From: Galaxea fascicularis
Lineage: Eukaryota; Cnidaria; Anthozoa; Scleractinia; Euphylliidae
DNA: 64,000 nucleotides
Direction of reading: 5' to 3'
Assembly (NCBI GenBank): GCA_948470475.1
Contig: OX419342.1
Location: forward strand, 12,464,131 to 12,528,130
In this document: in pieces, positions 1-12,400 of the stretch
How the letters are laid out: each line of letters begins with the position of its first letter
How positions within the stretch are numbered: position 1 is the stretch's first letter
The notes under the pieces: model-generated
Database searches by the model: none
Seen by the model: the letters and a program-made list of their open reading frames with translations, nothing else
Told to the model about the DNA's origin: nothing
Translations under genes and position numbers: made by a program

Positions 1-2878
1 ATTGTTTTGGCTAGCTATAGGGACAATGACCTCTCAGTGCTGCATACTTTATAGAAAGCACGAAAAACTGCCTTCAAAGTTCAGGTATGGGACACGCTAA
101 TAGTTTGCGTCGTGCTTATTCTTTCCTGAAAGCTGGAAATGTCGACCATCGAACGGTAAGCTAATTCAATGTTTCTTTTGTTTTGTTTTTTAGCTTCTTC
201 GCAATTTTTTGACTGACGGAATTATAATCTCCTTGACAATTGTTAAACTGTGACTACCGTGATGTAGAAAAGTTGTTGATTTAAGAGATGAAGTTAAGCC
301 ATGCTGTTGTGAAATTTGGCGGGAAAGCCAGAAGGCGAATACTAGCGACGGAGGATTTCTAAAGCATACCAATTGATTTTTTTATGCTAAGTTTATCAAT
401 CAATGTGCCTAGATTACTGAAAACTATTATTTTATCAGACAGTTGTCTCACCCTTGGCCGCCGCAAGCTTTAATTTCTGCTACGCGGCGTGTCAATGTTC
501 GCGGGTTCTCACTCACCATGATATATCTGGCCTTCCACATTACATTCCAAGTCAGTTTAGCTTGTGGGGACGGTGAGTCTTGGCGGTGACCGTATAACAG
601 GCACAGAAGTTGAGTCGAGACCTCAGTTATGGAACTTTTATTCATTTCTGGCGATTTTGCTCTACTGAATTACATCTGATTGTAGAGATTTTCGAGCGGT
701 AAAGTTTCCTCCCTAGCTATTCTAAAATTTTATGTTTCATTGTAAAATCAGGTAGTTTTCGTTTAAAGATAATTCTGTCCCGTCATGCTAGCCTGACAAA
801 ACAATGAAACACGGCATCGGTGATAATCCTAATCTGGGAAAATCGCGCTTGCCTTGTTGAAAAGAGAGTATGCGCTTTGTACAAGGAGTGTGGTGATTGT
901 GACGAAAACAGTGACAGATGGCGGTGAGAAATTCGCGGCAACAACTAGGAGACAGCAACATACAGTTGTAAAATTTTGTAGAATTTTGAAGTAAGACTGT
1001 ACATTGTACAGGTAACGTTTGCCCGGATTAAGAGATAAATCCCTGCCTTTGTCGGGACTAAGAGCGCTTGTACAACTGAGGAAGCGAGTTTTGGTTCAGT
1101 GTAGGGACAGTAGACACGGCATGTTTCCCTTGATACAAAACAGACGAACAGATCCATGTAAAAATGTTTTCCAGTGAGGCATCTTACCAAATTGTGATTT
1201 GAGTTAAGATCACAGCTATGGTACTTGCTTCTCATTTGCGGCAAGCTCATTTTATTATAACACAAGCTCATCTTGACCAACGATAAGCTGACCGTATTAA
1301 TTCATTTCATCCGCCAGATTGTTTGCAATTATTTGCCGACGAGAGAAATTTTCTCGCGATGTACGTATGAGATCAACTGCCCTCAGAACTCATTTATGGG
1401 ACTTTCCTTGATTAAGTTCTCTCCGTCAACCATATGATAACTGAAACATAGACTTTTCAATCGTTGAGTAGTTTTTGCTTGTTTCAAACTCTATGCTTCG
1501 TGGCAAAATCTCGCCGATAATTTCTGATTGAAATAAGAATTCTCATTACTAAGAGTAAGGGATAATTGTGTCCCCACATGCCAGCCTGACTGTACACAAT
1601 ATTCCATGCCAGTATCGAATAATGGAATAAATTTCGATAAACACAGTAACGAACATATTACAGCCTTGTTGACAAGAAAAAGGTGACACTGTACGATGCA
1701 CAGGAAACGTTTGCCTACATTACTTTATAATGCGATGGCCACAATATAGAGATCGCTACCTTTGTTAAGACCGAGAGCGCTCGAAGCGCTTGAACTTATA
1801 CAGGTCGAAAAGACTCCCCTTAAAATATCTTACCAAATAAAAATTGTGTTTTGGCTGTTTTGAATTTTTTGTTAATGAGGACCACAACCCCTATATCAAA
1901 GTAAAATTCCGTCCCAGGCATGTTTGTAGCTTGAGGGAGGAATGAACCAATTTGGAGTCTATTTATGGACGGTCTCGAAGCTATAGCCTGTGTAGCAAGC
2001 GTTTTCGTGGGGTTTTCGAAGAAAGAAAGACGAAGCAAAAATGCGGGTCCCCATAATTATTATCAGTTAAACCAGTTGTAGCCCATAACCCGGTTACCCC
2101 ACTGACTAATGTATGGTCCTATCTTCTCTGAGGTGGCCCCACTACTTTAATTTGTCAGAGTGGACTGATTTTTCAGAAATGCTTTGCTTAGGAAAACCAA
2201 CACTGAAGAGAGTAATGAATTTCACTACAATCAGTAAAGACCTGAGATAGGCAAATCAAATGCCGAAGAACTATCGCAAACTCATCACCTAAACTTTTGA
2301 TCGCATTCACGCCTTCGTGGGAGAGTATGTTCCTTATCTTTTCCTTCGCTACCTGATAAAACTTGTTTTGACAAGTGGAGTTACTTTTTCCATCAAATTC
2401 ACATCAGCGCATGGAATTTGGACATCGAACACCTAGAAATAGACTGATTCATGGCAAGTTTACCAAAAGGTAATTGGCGAGTTCTCTTGTGGGGTCTTCC
2501 AGAGTGAAGAACACAAATGTTATCACCTCGCTCTCACGACAATGTGTAGTGAGCCGTAAATTGTTCAATTTAGTGGAGATAGCTGAGAGATGTCGTGGTA
2601 AAAGTGCACCGTGTATTGATTTCAGTACAGCCTAACGCTTTTTACACGGAGAGAAGTGCGCAAATGTGGGCATTCCTAAAACATTTCAGACAAAAATGTT
2701 TCAAATAGCTTTCTCACATGGTAATCAATTCCTTCTACTTTGAGTATTTGAAATTAACACTATACCAGGAAAAAAGTTCAAACCACGTTAACACTGTTTG
2801 GTTTTAGCTGGTGTTTCGGCTCCTTATGATATGTTTTTTTTTTCTGATTTTAGTTTGGTGATCCCGAACTAACTTAAG

Positions 2879-2908
2879 ATGGAGGGGAGGAGCAGACGTT
2901 TACAGCTG
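2879..2908 (+). pseudogene. Duplicate copy of first exon of the SET-Ulp1 gene
   Basis: This short open stretch reads MEGRSRRLQL and ends at a GTAGGT donor. It is the duplicate of the exon at 6491-6520 (MAGRSRRLQR, donor GTAAGT). It lies at the end of the left copy of the upstream duplication. It could still work as an alternative first exon, because the donor is good and the phase (0) matches the next exon at 7615, or it may be a leftover of the duplication. Nothing in the sequence decides between these. Confidence 0.45.
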
Positions 2909-3044
2909 GTAGGTGGAAGATTTAATATTTACCACGTGGCTGTTCTTGATCAGCACTATTAAAGAAACATGTGAATTATGGAATGCTTCACGCAAAATCG
3001 ATTAAAAAACAATTATCATATTGTCGATCATCTAGTCAAAAAAA

Positions 3045-5580
3045 GGCTATGTTAGCTTGCATTGAATGTTTCAACCGTGTCATGATATGGATCCATGTAT
3101 TGATTACTTGTTGTTGTGTGTGCTCAGTTCGAAAGCATGTTAAAGGCAATAGATCACAGAATACTAAAGCATGTTTGTCAAACTGATTTTTAATTTGAGA
3201 TTTTCGTACTATAGATCCCTGTAACTTATTGTTTTGTCATGGACAGGTCTCTCTAATCGTTGATTGCCACTTCAAGCTTTCTGCTCATTATGCGTGATAT
3301 TAACTTTACTTCTCACATGCCATGAGATATCCTGCAAGATTCCATTGTTTTGGCGTGCTCAGTGTCAGTGTGGGGACAGTGACCCAGTAACGCAGCATAC
3401 CTTATAAGAAGCACAGCAATTGTCTCCAGAGCTCAGTTATAGGACACCGGCGCTAGCGCTAACAGTTTGCGAAATGTTTCTGATATAACTTAAAGGACTG
3501 AAATGTAGACCATCAGACGGTAAGCTAGCTCAATGATCCTTTTTAGCTTGTTCACAATTTTTTGCCAGGAGGAAGAAATTTCCTTTCCAAATTACCGTAA
3601 TGTAGGCTACTTATTGATTTAAGAGATGAAGCCATGCTGTTGTGAAAATTGGCGGGAAGCTAGAAAACAAATATCATCGACGGAGGATTTCTAAGGCATA
3701 CTGATCGATTTCAATGAGACGTTTGTAGACCAATGTACTTCGCGGATTACTGAAAATTTATGCTTTTTAATTTTATCATAACTGTCTTATCCTTGGCTGC
3801 CGCAAGATTTCTGCTACGCGGCAGGTTAATTTTGGCCAATTCTCACTTACCATGACATATCGTTCCACATTACATTGTAAGTTTGCCTTGTGGGGACGGC
3901 GAGTCTTGGCGGTGATTCCATAAAGAGCACAGCAAATTCCCTCGAGACCGTCCATAGTTACGGGACTTTTATGCTCTTTTATCCATTTCTGGCTATGTTT
4001 TTCTCATACCGTATCACACCTAATTGTAAACTATTAAGCGGTTAAGTTCTCTTTGGGTTGTACAAAATTCTATGCGTTGTAATGGTATTTGCACTGAGTG
4101 GGGTGCAATTTGGTCTGAAATCATGCGCGTGATTTCAAAATCGAAATAATGTTCACTTCAGGAAAACCAGTTTTGAAGTTTGATGGGCTTAAAAAAGGAT
4201 GTGATTTGGAGCAAAAAATGGTGCAATTTGGGAGTAAATTGCACTGTTGGGAGCCAATTAGATTTTATGAATGACGAGTGATTTCAAAGTGGGTGCTATA
4301 AATTGCAAAGTCAGCCTATGGTTTTTGTGTAAGTGTCTAGCACTGTGTTCTGTCCCCTCATGCTGGTCTGACAGCGCAAAGTTTCAGTCTCCCATAGGGG
4401 AACACATTCATCGTTGCTAATCCTAATCTACGAAAATCGCGCTTGCCTTATTGAGAAGAGAGCAATGCTCTCTGCAGAGAGCCCACGATTAGGTAAAAAA
4501 CGACAGATGACGGTGAGTAATTAGGCGGGAAAATTTGGCGGGAAACTTAAGAGACAGCATTGGCTATGTTAGCTTGCACTGAATGTTTCAACCGTGTCAT
4601 GATATGGATCCATGTATTGATTACTTGTTGTTGTGTGTGCTCAGTTCGAAAGCATGTTAAAGGCAATAGATCACAGAATACTAAAGCATGTTTGTCAAAC
4701 TGATTTTTAATTTAAGATTTTCGTACTATAGATCCCTGTAACTTATTGTTTTATCATGGACAGGTCTCTAATCGTTGATCGCCACTTCAAGCTTTCTGCC
4801 CATTATGCGTGATATTAACTTTACTTCTCACATGCCATGAGATATCCTGCAAGATTCCATTGTTTTGGCGTGCTCAGTGTCAGTGTGGGGACAGTGACCC
4901 AGTAACGCAGCATACCTTATAAGAAGCACAGCAATTGTCTCCAGAGCTCAGTTATAGGACACCGGCGCTAGCGCTAACAGTTTGCGAAATGTTTCTGATA
5001 TAACTTAAAGGACTGAAATGTAGACCATCAGACGGTAAGCTAGCTCAATGATCCTTTTAAGCTTGTTCGCAATTTTTTGCCAGGAGGAAGAAATTTCCTT
5101 TCCAAATTACCGTAATGTAGGCTACTTATTGATTTAAGAGATGAAGCCATGCTGTTGTGAAAATTGGCGGGAAGCTAGAAAACAAATATCATCGACGGAG
5201 GATTTCTAAGGCATACTGATCGATTTCAATGAGACGTTTGTAGACCAATGTACTTCGCGGATTACTGAAAATTTATGCTTTTTAATTTTATCATAACTGT
5301 CTTATCCTTGGCCGCCGCAAGATTTCTGCTACGCGGCAGGTTAATTTTGGCCAATTCTCACTTACCATGACATATCGTTCCACATTACATTGTTAGTTTA
5401 CGTTGTGGGGACGGCGAGTCTTGGCGGTGACTCCATAAAAGGCACAAGAAATTGCCTCGAGACCGTCCATAGTTACGGGACTTTTATGCTCTTTTACCCA
5501 TTTCTGGCTATGTTTTTCTCATACCGTATCACACCTAATTGTAAACTATTGAGCTGTAAAGTATTCTTTAGCTTGTACAC
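3045..5580. repeat. Younger direct duplication, about 1.0 kb per copy
   Basis: Bases about 3045-4070 and about 4562-5560 are nearly identical, with only scattered substitutions and small indels, spaced about 1.52 kb apart. A third, partial and more diverged copy starts near 5640 (GCATTGGCTATGTTAGCTTG). The spacer 4082-4310 is a dispersed repeat whose reverse complement is seen at 23270-23570. The high identity says this duplication is recent compared with the larger one around it. Confidence 0.8.
4082..4310 (+). repeat. Dispersed repeat, also present inverted near 23.3 kb
   Basis: The block starting TAATGGTATTTGCACTGAGT and ending near AATGACGAGTGATTTCAAAG reappears as its reverse complement at about 23270-23570 and 24256-24300, where it is broken by another insertion. 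It sits in the spacer between the two young duplicate copies. It has no ORF and is probably a non-autonomous element or old MITE. Confidence 0.6.
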
Positions 5581-6490
5581 GATTAGGTAAAAAACAACGA
5601 CAGATGGCGGTGAGTAATTAGGCGGGAAACTTAAGAGACAGCATTGGCTATGTTAGCTTGCATTGAATGTTTCAACCGTCCCAAGATATAGATGTATGTA
5701 TCGATTACTTGTTGTTCCGTGTGCCCAGTGCAAAAGCACGCTAAAGGAAATATATCACCGATTACTGAAGCATGATTGTCCCTCATGCTGGTCTGACAGC
5801 ACAAAATTTCAGTCTCCGAAAGTGGAACAGATTCATTGTTGATAATCATAATATACGAAAATAGCGCTTGCTTTGTTGAGAAGAGAGCAATGCTTTCATG
5901 AGAGTGTAGCGCACGATTGGGTAAAAAACGAGTGAGTAATTGGGCGGGATTAGTTGGCGGGAAGCTTGGGAGCCAGATAGGACAATGTCAGAGCATATGG
6001 CATGGTTGCCTTCTAGGAGTTTGTCTGAATATGTGACTGGGACTTACTGTTTTATTTATTTTAATGTGATACCGTATCTTGCACAGGCAATTTTTATACG
6101 AGCGTATTGCGATAGCCATTTTAGAAGCAATTAGAATTGCCGAGACTGAGAGGGCTTGTACAAGTAAGCGGCGAGTGGGCACCAGAACCTCGTTTTTACA
6201 GTATTAACTTGCGGTAAACGTGTGGAGGTAGCCGAGCGATGTTGTGGCGAAAATGTGCCTACATTTTATTAACAGTGAACACTTTGTTCACAGCGATTTA
6301 TAAGTCTAAGCATGTTGCATTTTCAGACAAAAATGTTTCAAACCTTTTCTTCTGTTTCTTACATTCCTCCTTCTTGGTTTGATATTAGGAGATAGAAATA
6401 CTTAGCAGTGTTTCATATTGTTTGTTATAGTTGGCGCTGGTCGGCTTAAGCTTAATATTGCTTTTCACTGGTAGCGAAGATAAATCTGAG

Positions 6491-9400
6491 ATGGCGGGGA
6501 GGAGCAGACGTTTGCAGCGGGTAAGTCAGTGCAAATTAAAAGTTCATAGATTGCAAATTTCAAACCCTAAACAGGGCCTAAAATGCCCTTCATTGCGGGT
6601 GTCTGGAATACCCGAATAGCGAATAGCGAATAGTCACGAATAGCGAACAGCGAATAGCGAACAGCGAATAGTGGCGAACAGTGACGAATAGTGGCGAATA
6701 GGGACGAATAGTGGCGAATAGCGACGAATAGTGGCGAATAGCGACGAATAGTGGCGAATAGTGACGAATAGTCACCGCCTCAATCTCGTTCCCAGGGTCC
6801 TCTCTCCACCTCGAGAAAGTACCCTGGTTACGGCTGGTCACGTGTCTATGCATGCCAACCCAAGCCGCACAGAGGGCCCGAACATAAATTTTAGATACTC
6901 ACATTTCATCATCCTCGTCTGTGCTGTCCGATGCGAGGCACGTTCCGTAAAAAAGGAATACAATCAAAATGTGAGTCAAGTGGTTTGTGATTAAAGCGAC
7001 AAACGAGCTACTCTGATCACCGTTGCGATGATTAATTATCCAAATAAGCAACAGGATTTCAGTGCATTTATTACCTTTTTTTCTCAGGGCTCAAGCTCTC
7101 CTTCTTCGCCGACATATTTAATTACTGATAAGCATCTCTCCTTTTTTAGCGGGAAAATGCTGCACGGTTGACCTGGAAGTACTGGGTACCAAATTTTCGT
7201 CATTTCGTCACTATTCCCCGCCCCTCCGCCCTCATTTGCCACCATTTGTTACCATTCGCCACTATTCGTCGCTATTCGCCACTATTCGTCACTGTTCGCG
7301 ACTATTCGCTATTCGCTATTCGCTGTTCGCTATTCGTGACTATTCGCTGTTCACTGTTCGCTATTCGTGACTATTCGCTATTCGGGTATTCCAGACACCC
7401 CTTCATTGCGATGTTTGGGTAACCCCTTTGGAGGAAGCTGGAACAAAATGCCGCCTCTTCAAATAATCATAGATATACAATTTAAAGGCTAAATAGGTCA
7501 ACATACAGAGGGCAGACATGAGTTTCACCCCCGAGGGAGGAGGAGGGAGAGGTACGGACCACTATCCAAAATATACTATATGTTTATACTAAGCATTACT
7601 TCATTTTTATTCAGAAAGAACACGTGCCACAATATTTAGTTCAAGACATAGACCAAGACGGCTTTGAAGAAAGATTTATCAATGACTTTATTGGTAAGTA
7701 AACTGCCATTAATTATCATAGTGTCATACGTATGGTGTATTTAAATCCAGCTTGTGTTGAGATAATATTATGATGTGAAAGATTTCTTGATGAAGAAAGG
7801 AAACAAATGCGAATTACAGGAACAACAACTCAACAATTGATTCTTACTTAGCAAGGTATCAGATTTATTACACACACAAAAATTTTGCAGCATTATAAGG
7901 GGGGCTTATAAAGGAATTAAGAGCAAAACTATCACTACCCACAGTGTATCATATACACTTTATTACTTATTACATGTATCTTACTCTGAGATTCTTTATT
8001 TCAGCTGATAATGGTCAAGGATGATATCCGGCATTGGGAGTGATTTTAGAGGGGATTTTGATTTCTTTAACTGCTTCGAAAATTCGATTTAAAAAAAACC
8101 TCTTTTGCTCAACAAGGATAGGAGACACTTACATTACTCCCTACACTAATTTGGGCTAACTTGTTGCAATAGGGAATGCGACTTTTAAGGGTGACCAGTG
8201 CAATTCAACAGTAACAGCTTTTGCCAAATACATTAAAAATTAAATTGAAATTAACAATGAAGATCTTGACTGCCAGGAGGAATAACCTCATGAAATGCTT
8301 GTAGGCTCTGTGCAGGTAAATTTCAAGATATAGCCTTTGGAGGTCTTTGTCATGTTCCTTTACATGTTAGACACTATTTTCTATCATGTGTGACTATGGA
8401 CCCTTTTTTTTAAATTACCCCAGGGAGAGGTGTGTTTACAACAAAGGTGTTCTTAAAGGATCAGTTTCTGCTGGAATACAAAGGAGATCTTATCACACAG
8501 GATGAAGGACTTTCAAGGGAAGAGGAATATGACGCAGACTTAGGAAGCTTTCTCTTTTTTTTTAAAGATGGTTCAAAGTGCTTTTGGTAAGCCATTTTAA
8601 AGCAGTTGTTGCTTTGCTTGTGACTTCATTTGCTTTTATCATGGAAACTAAGTTTACATAGCCAGTAAAGGCACCTTAAAGCTGTTAACATGATTATATA
8701 AAGTCTGCGAACCATATATTTCAAAACAGTGCAGTACAGTGCCACAATTTGATCATTAAAATTTGTCTTCAGATGTTCGCCAAATGGAAGAAAAGTATGC
8801 ATAAAAAAAGATAAAAAGAGCCAAAATAAATCTTATTATCTCCCTCTATCATTACTTATTCTGTTGCTCTCGTTTAATTTTTGTTCTTTTTTCCTTTTTT
8901 TCCCTACAACTTGCAATAGTCCATTGCAGAACATCAGTGCCATTTATTCTTCTGAATTTGGTTTCAATTTGAGAAAATAACTAAAATAATAAGAAGAAAG
9001 AAACAACTTGCTATTTTTTGCATACAGCTATACAATTATTGATCTATTTCCCCCATCCCTCCCCCTAATGATGCAATTATTGTGTGCAATAACTTTATTT
9101 GTGGGTCATTATTACCTCAATCCTATAGTAATGACTATTGAAAATCAATAGAGTTAACTGTAAGGTACAATTGTAATGTACAGCTGTAAGCACTAGGGTA
9201 TAACATTTTGGGTTTTTAACTAATAGTGGCAAGTTTCATTGATTTTTCAGTGTGGATGCCACATTCTCAAGTGGACTTGGAAGACTTGTGAATGATGCAT
9301 TGCCTAGTAAAGCCAACTGTGTGATGAGGAAAATTAAAGAAGGATCAAAGATGTATCTTGCTCTTTATGCACGCCGAGATATCATGATGGGTGAAGAGCT

Positions 9401-12400
9401 GCGCTATGACTATGGTGTTAAAGACCTTCCTTGGCGCAAGCTAAGTATAAAAGGTATTTCAACCAAATTTGTTGTTGAAAAGTGTTAATGCTCCCAGTCT
9501 TCATGTTAATATTTTAACTTTCCAAAACCCATCTCAAGCTGAATTAAAAACAGACTGTTTTACTGTTAATCACCAGCTCTCCCATCAGCTGTCAAGACAG
9601 AACTCACCTACCAATTATCATACTTTCATATCTGTAGAAATCTTAATGACTTTGATATAGAATTCATTTTCACTAAGGATGATCGCAAGAGTCCTTGCAA
9701 CTCAGGATCTCTGGTTCAGGCCCCCTCAATGCATATTCCCGTCAATTTGTCCAGGAACCCTTAACTAACATTTTACCTCTCGATTTTCTCTATTATGAAT
9801 CACTCTGTTGTTTAATGCATGACATCTCTAATCAAAAAGCACCTTCTAATATTCTTAAAATGTTTACTGAAGCTGGCAGCATTCATATTCCTACAATACG
9901 CGCTTTTCCATATCTAAAAACTTTTATATTAAAGCATCTAGATTAGAAATTTAAAGAAATGCTTTTTCAAGAGTTGGACCAAGAGCTTGGAATGAGATAC
10001 CAACATCACTGAAGCAGTTACCCAAAAAGAGGTTAAAAAAAGAACTTCGTTCATTTAACTTATAGAAATCTTAGAACAACAAAATGATTACTTAGACATC
10101 AGTCAAATTATCACTGCAGTAAAAAAAATACAATACACGTTAACAACCGAATTTCTAGTTAATGGCAGTATTTGATATACGTGTAAAATTCAAGCTATCG
10201 CTGTTTAGTTTTATTTTATTAGCAATAAGGTATATTTCTATATTTACATAGATTCCTCTTTTTTTGTCTGCTATACATTTAGTTACAGTGTATATATTTT
10301 TACTCATGCTGGTCTGCCTAGATTACCGGTGGCTATATTAAAACTGCTACCTGCAGATCAATCATATACTGTAATGTTTCATTTTATTTAATTGAATAAA
10401 GTTCAAGTTCAAGTTCAAGAATAGGCAGTGTACTTCCAAATCACTAGTGATTTAGGATTTTGTAAAATTGTTTAATTAACTTAAACAATTTTGCAAAGTC
10501 CTGAATAACTGTTGATTTAATGTTAATCTGCTGAAGTGGTAACCAAGTTTGAAAGATTAATCTTTTGCAAACCAACATAGCTCATGATATAATTGTTGCT
10601 CAATATGCACAACCCAAAAAGAGTTTAAAATAAGGAATTTACGTAAAGAAAAGAATAGAGACTTTTTTTTTAAGCCACTCAATTTTCTAACATGGACTAG
10701 GGAATAAGGACAGCATGCCAGTGAAATTAAGCCATACTGAGGTAAAGAGGCAAACTGAAAAAGGCAACTGGAGTGACAATAGTGACAGCAGTGCCAATAA
10801 CGAGGTGCAGAAAGGCATGGTTAACAGTGGTGACAGCAGCAGCAGGAACATCTTGAGCAACAGTTTGACCATCAGTGGACCCTTTCGACTAAATATAACA
10901 ACAACTCCAGATATCTCTTCCATGAATTTGAATAACTACATCTCCTCAGTGTCCTTGCAACGATTTCAGCAATGGAAACCTGGCCTAAACCATGAAGAAT
11001 GCTGGATAAATGATGAGGTGAGTATCAAACAGAAATGAATTTGCCTAACTTTGTGTAGTGTTGTTAACACTTTTTCCTTTTTTGAGAAGCTCATGTTGTG
11101 ATCATGTATTTGGGTATCACAAGAAATATAAGGACACCATGACTGCTTTATTGGCATGAAACAAACGATTTGATAATTTTGGTAATTTGTTTTACTTAAG
11201 GACATGTAAATGGACAATAGTCATGCATGGTTACAGGTATAATAACTGTGCTCTAAGAGAAATACTGTGTAGCTCAACTTGTGACTGTTTTAGCTGTTAT
11301 AGAGTTTTAATTTGTTTGCTTCCTATCTTGAACAGCAATTGCTTGCACACTGCACCAATAGTTCTTAGAGAGATGCAAGTTTTATGTCTAATCTACAGTA
11401 TATTCTGGTTCCTTAGAGAAGAAATGAATATTATAGTTTACAATTAATTATGTTTTATATGTACATGTGTCCATACACCTGTATATTAGTTTAGAGAATG
11501 TACTCATTTTCAAAACTAAGTTTCAAGAATTTCATATCAATGTTTTCCTTTTCCTAGGGTATGAATACATATAATGCTCTCCTTGCAAGGAAGTTCCAGA
11601 GCATGGTGAGATTATTATGTTTGCTGTATTTTTTTCACTTAAAAAAATAATATATATCAGTTATTGTTTCCTTTCAAATTTTATAGGGAAAACTAGTCTA
11701 CATTTTCAGCTCATTTTTTCTCCAACGCTGGAAGAAATGTGAAGGAAGCACACCTGAAAAAATCCTTCCTTCTGTTTGTCAGGTAACTGTATATGTATAG
11801 TGTGTATTTATCATTCATTTTCATAATTTGTATTAAACAACCACTCACATGAATGAACTAAAACTTTTGGGCTTCCTCTTAATCTGCAAAGTTTCATGGT
11901 TGGATTTTGAAGTAAAACCTCTTCAAAAGGACAAGGCATCTGCTGTGTTTGTCTTTACCTAATTTTAGATTAACATCCATGGCCTAGCTTAACTAGATTA
12001 ATGCAAACCTTGTTCCTACTACCAAAGGTACTTTTAAATTATTATTTCTGTTGAAGGTCAATTTATTGGAGAAGGAGGCATGGGTCATTCCTATTAACCA
12101 CAATGCTCATTGGAAAGTAATTGTAAGTTTAAAGTTTAATAATTAATAAGTATTATTTTGTGCATGTTATGTGAAATTTAAACAAATAGGAAAGACGTAG
12201 CTGACTGACAAAGAATTTAGTTTTGCTTTGTGAAATTCTTATTGTCTGTGTACTCTATCCAGATTGTTGACCTGATCACTAAGTCAATGTGCCTTTATGA
12301 TTCCATTGATCATAAAGTAGATGACCTTGTGGAAAATAGTCACTTCCAAGCTGTACGGTAAGCTTGGTATTCAATGTTTATTTAAGCATGATGGCTTCTA

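Larger units (their letters stand above)
1..6490. repeat. Diverged tandem duplication of the upstream region
   Basis: Bases 1 to about 2910 and about 3345 to 6520 are two diverged copies of one segment. Both open with the same ATTGTTTTGGC block, pass through matching blocks around GATTTCTAAGGCATAC and the TTGCCGCCGCAAG-type block, and end in nearly the same short exon (2879-2908 and 6491-6520). The right copy is longer because it carries a younger internal duplication. No ORF here longer than about 110 codons looks like a protein. The segment probably holds the promoter and 5' UTR of the SET-Ulp1 gene; no TATA box or other element can be assigned with confidence. Confidence 0.7.

Noticed and set aside
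6590..7422. ORFs rich in HYSPLF/RYSLF repeats on both strands
   Set aside because: They follow the short tandem units in the arms of the TIR element; open frames are a by-product of the repeat.
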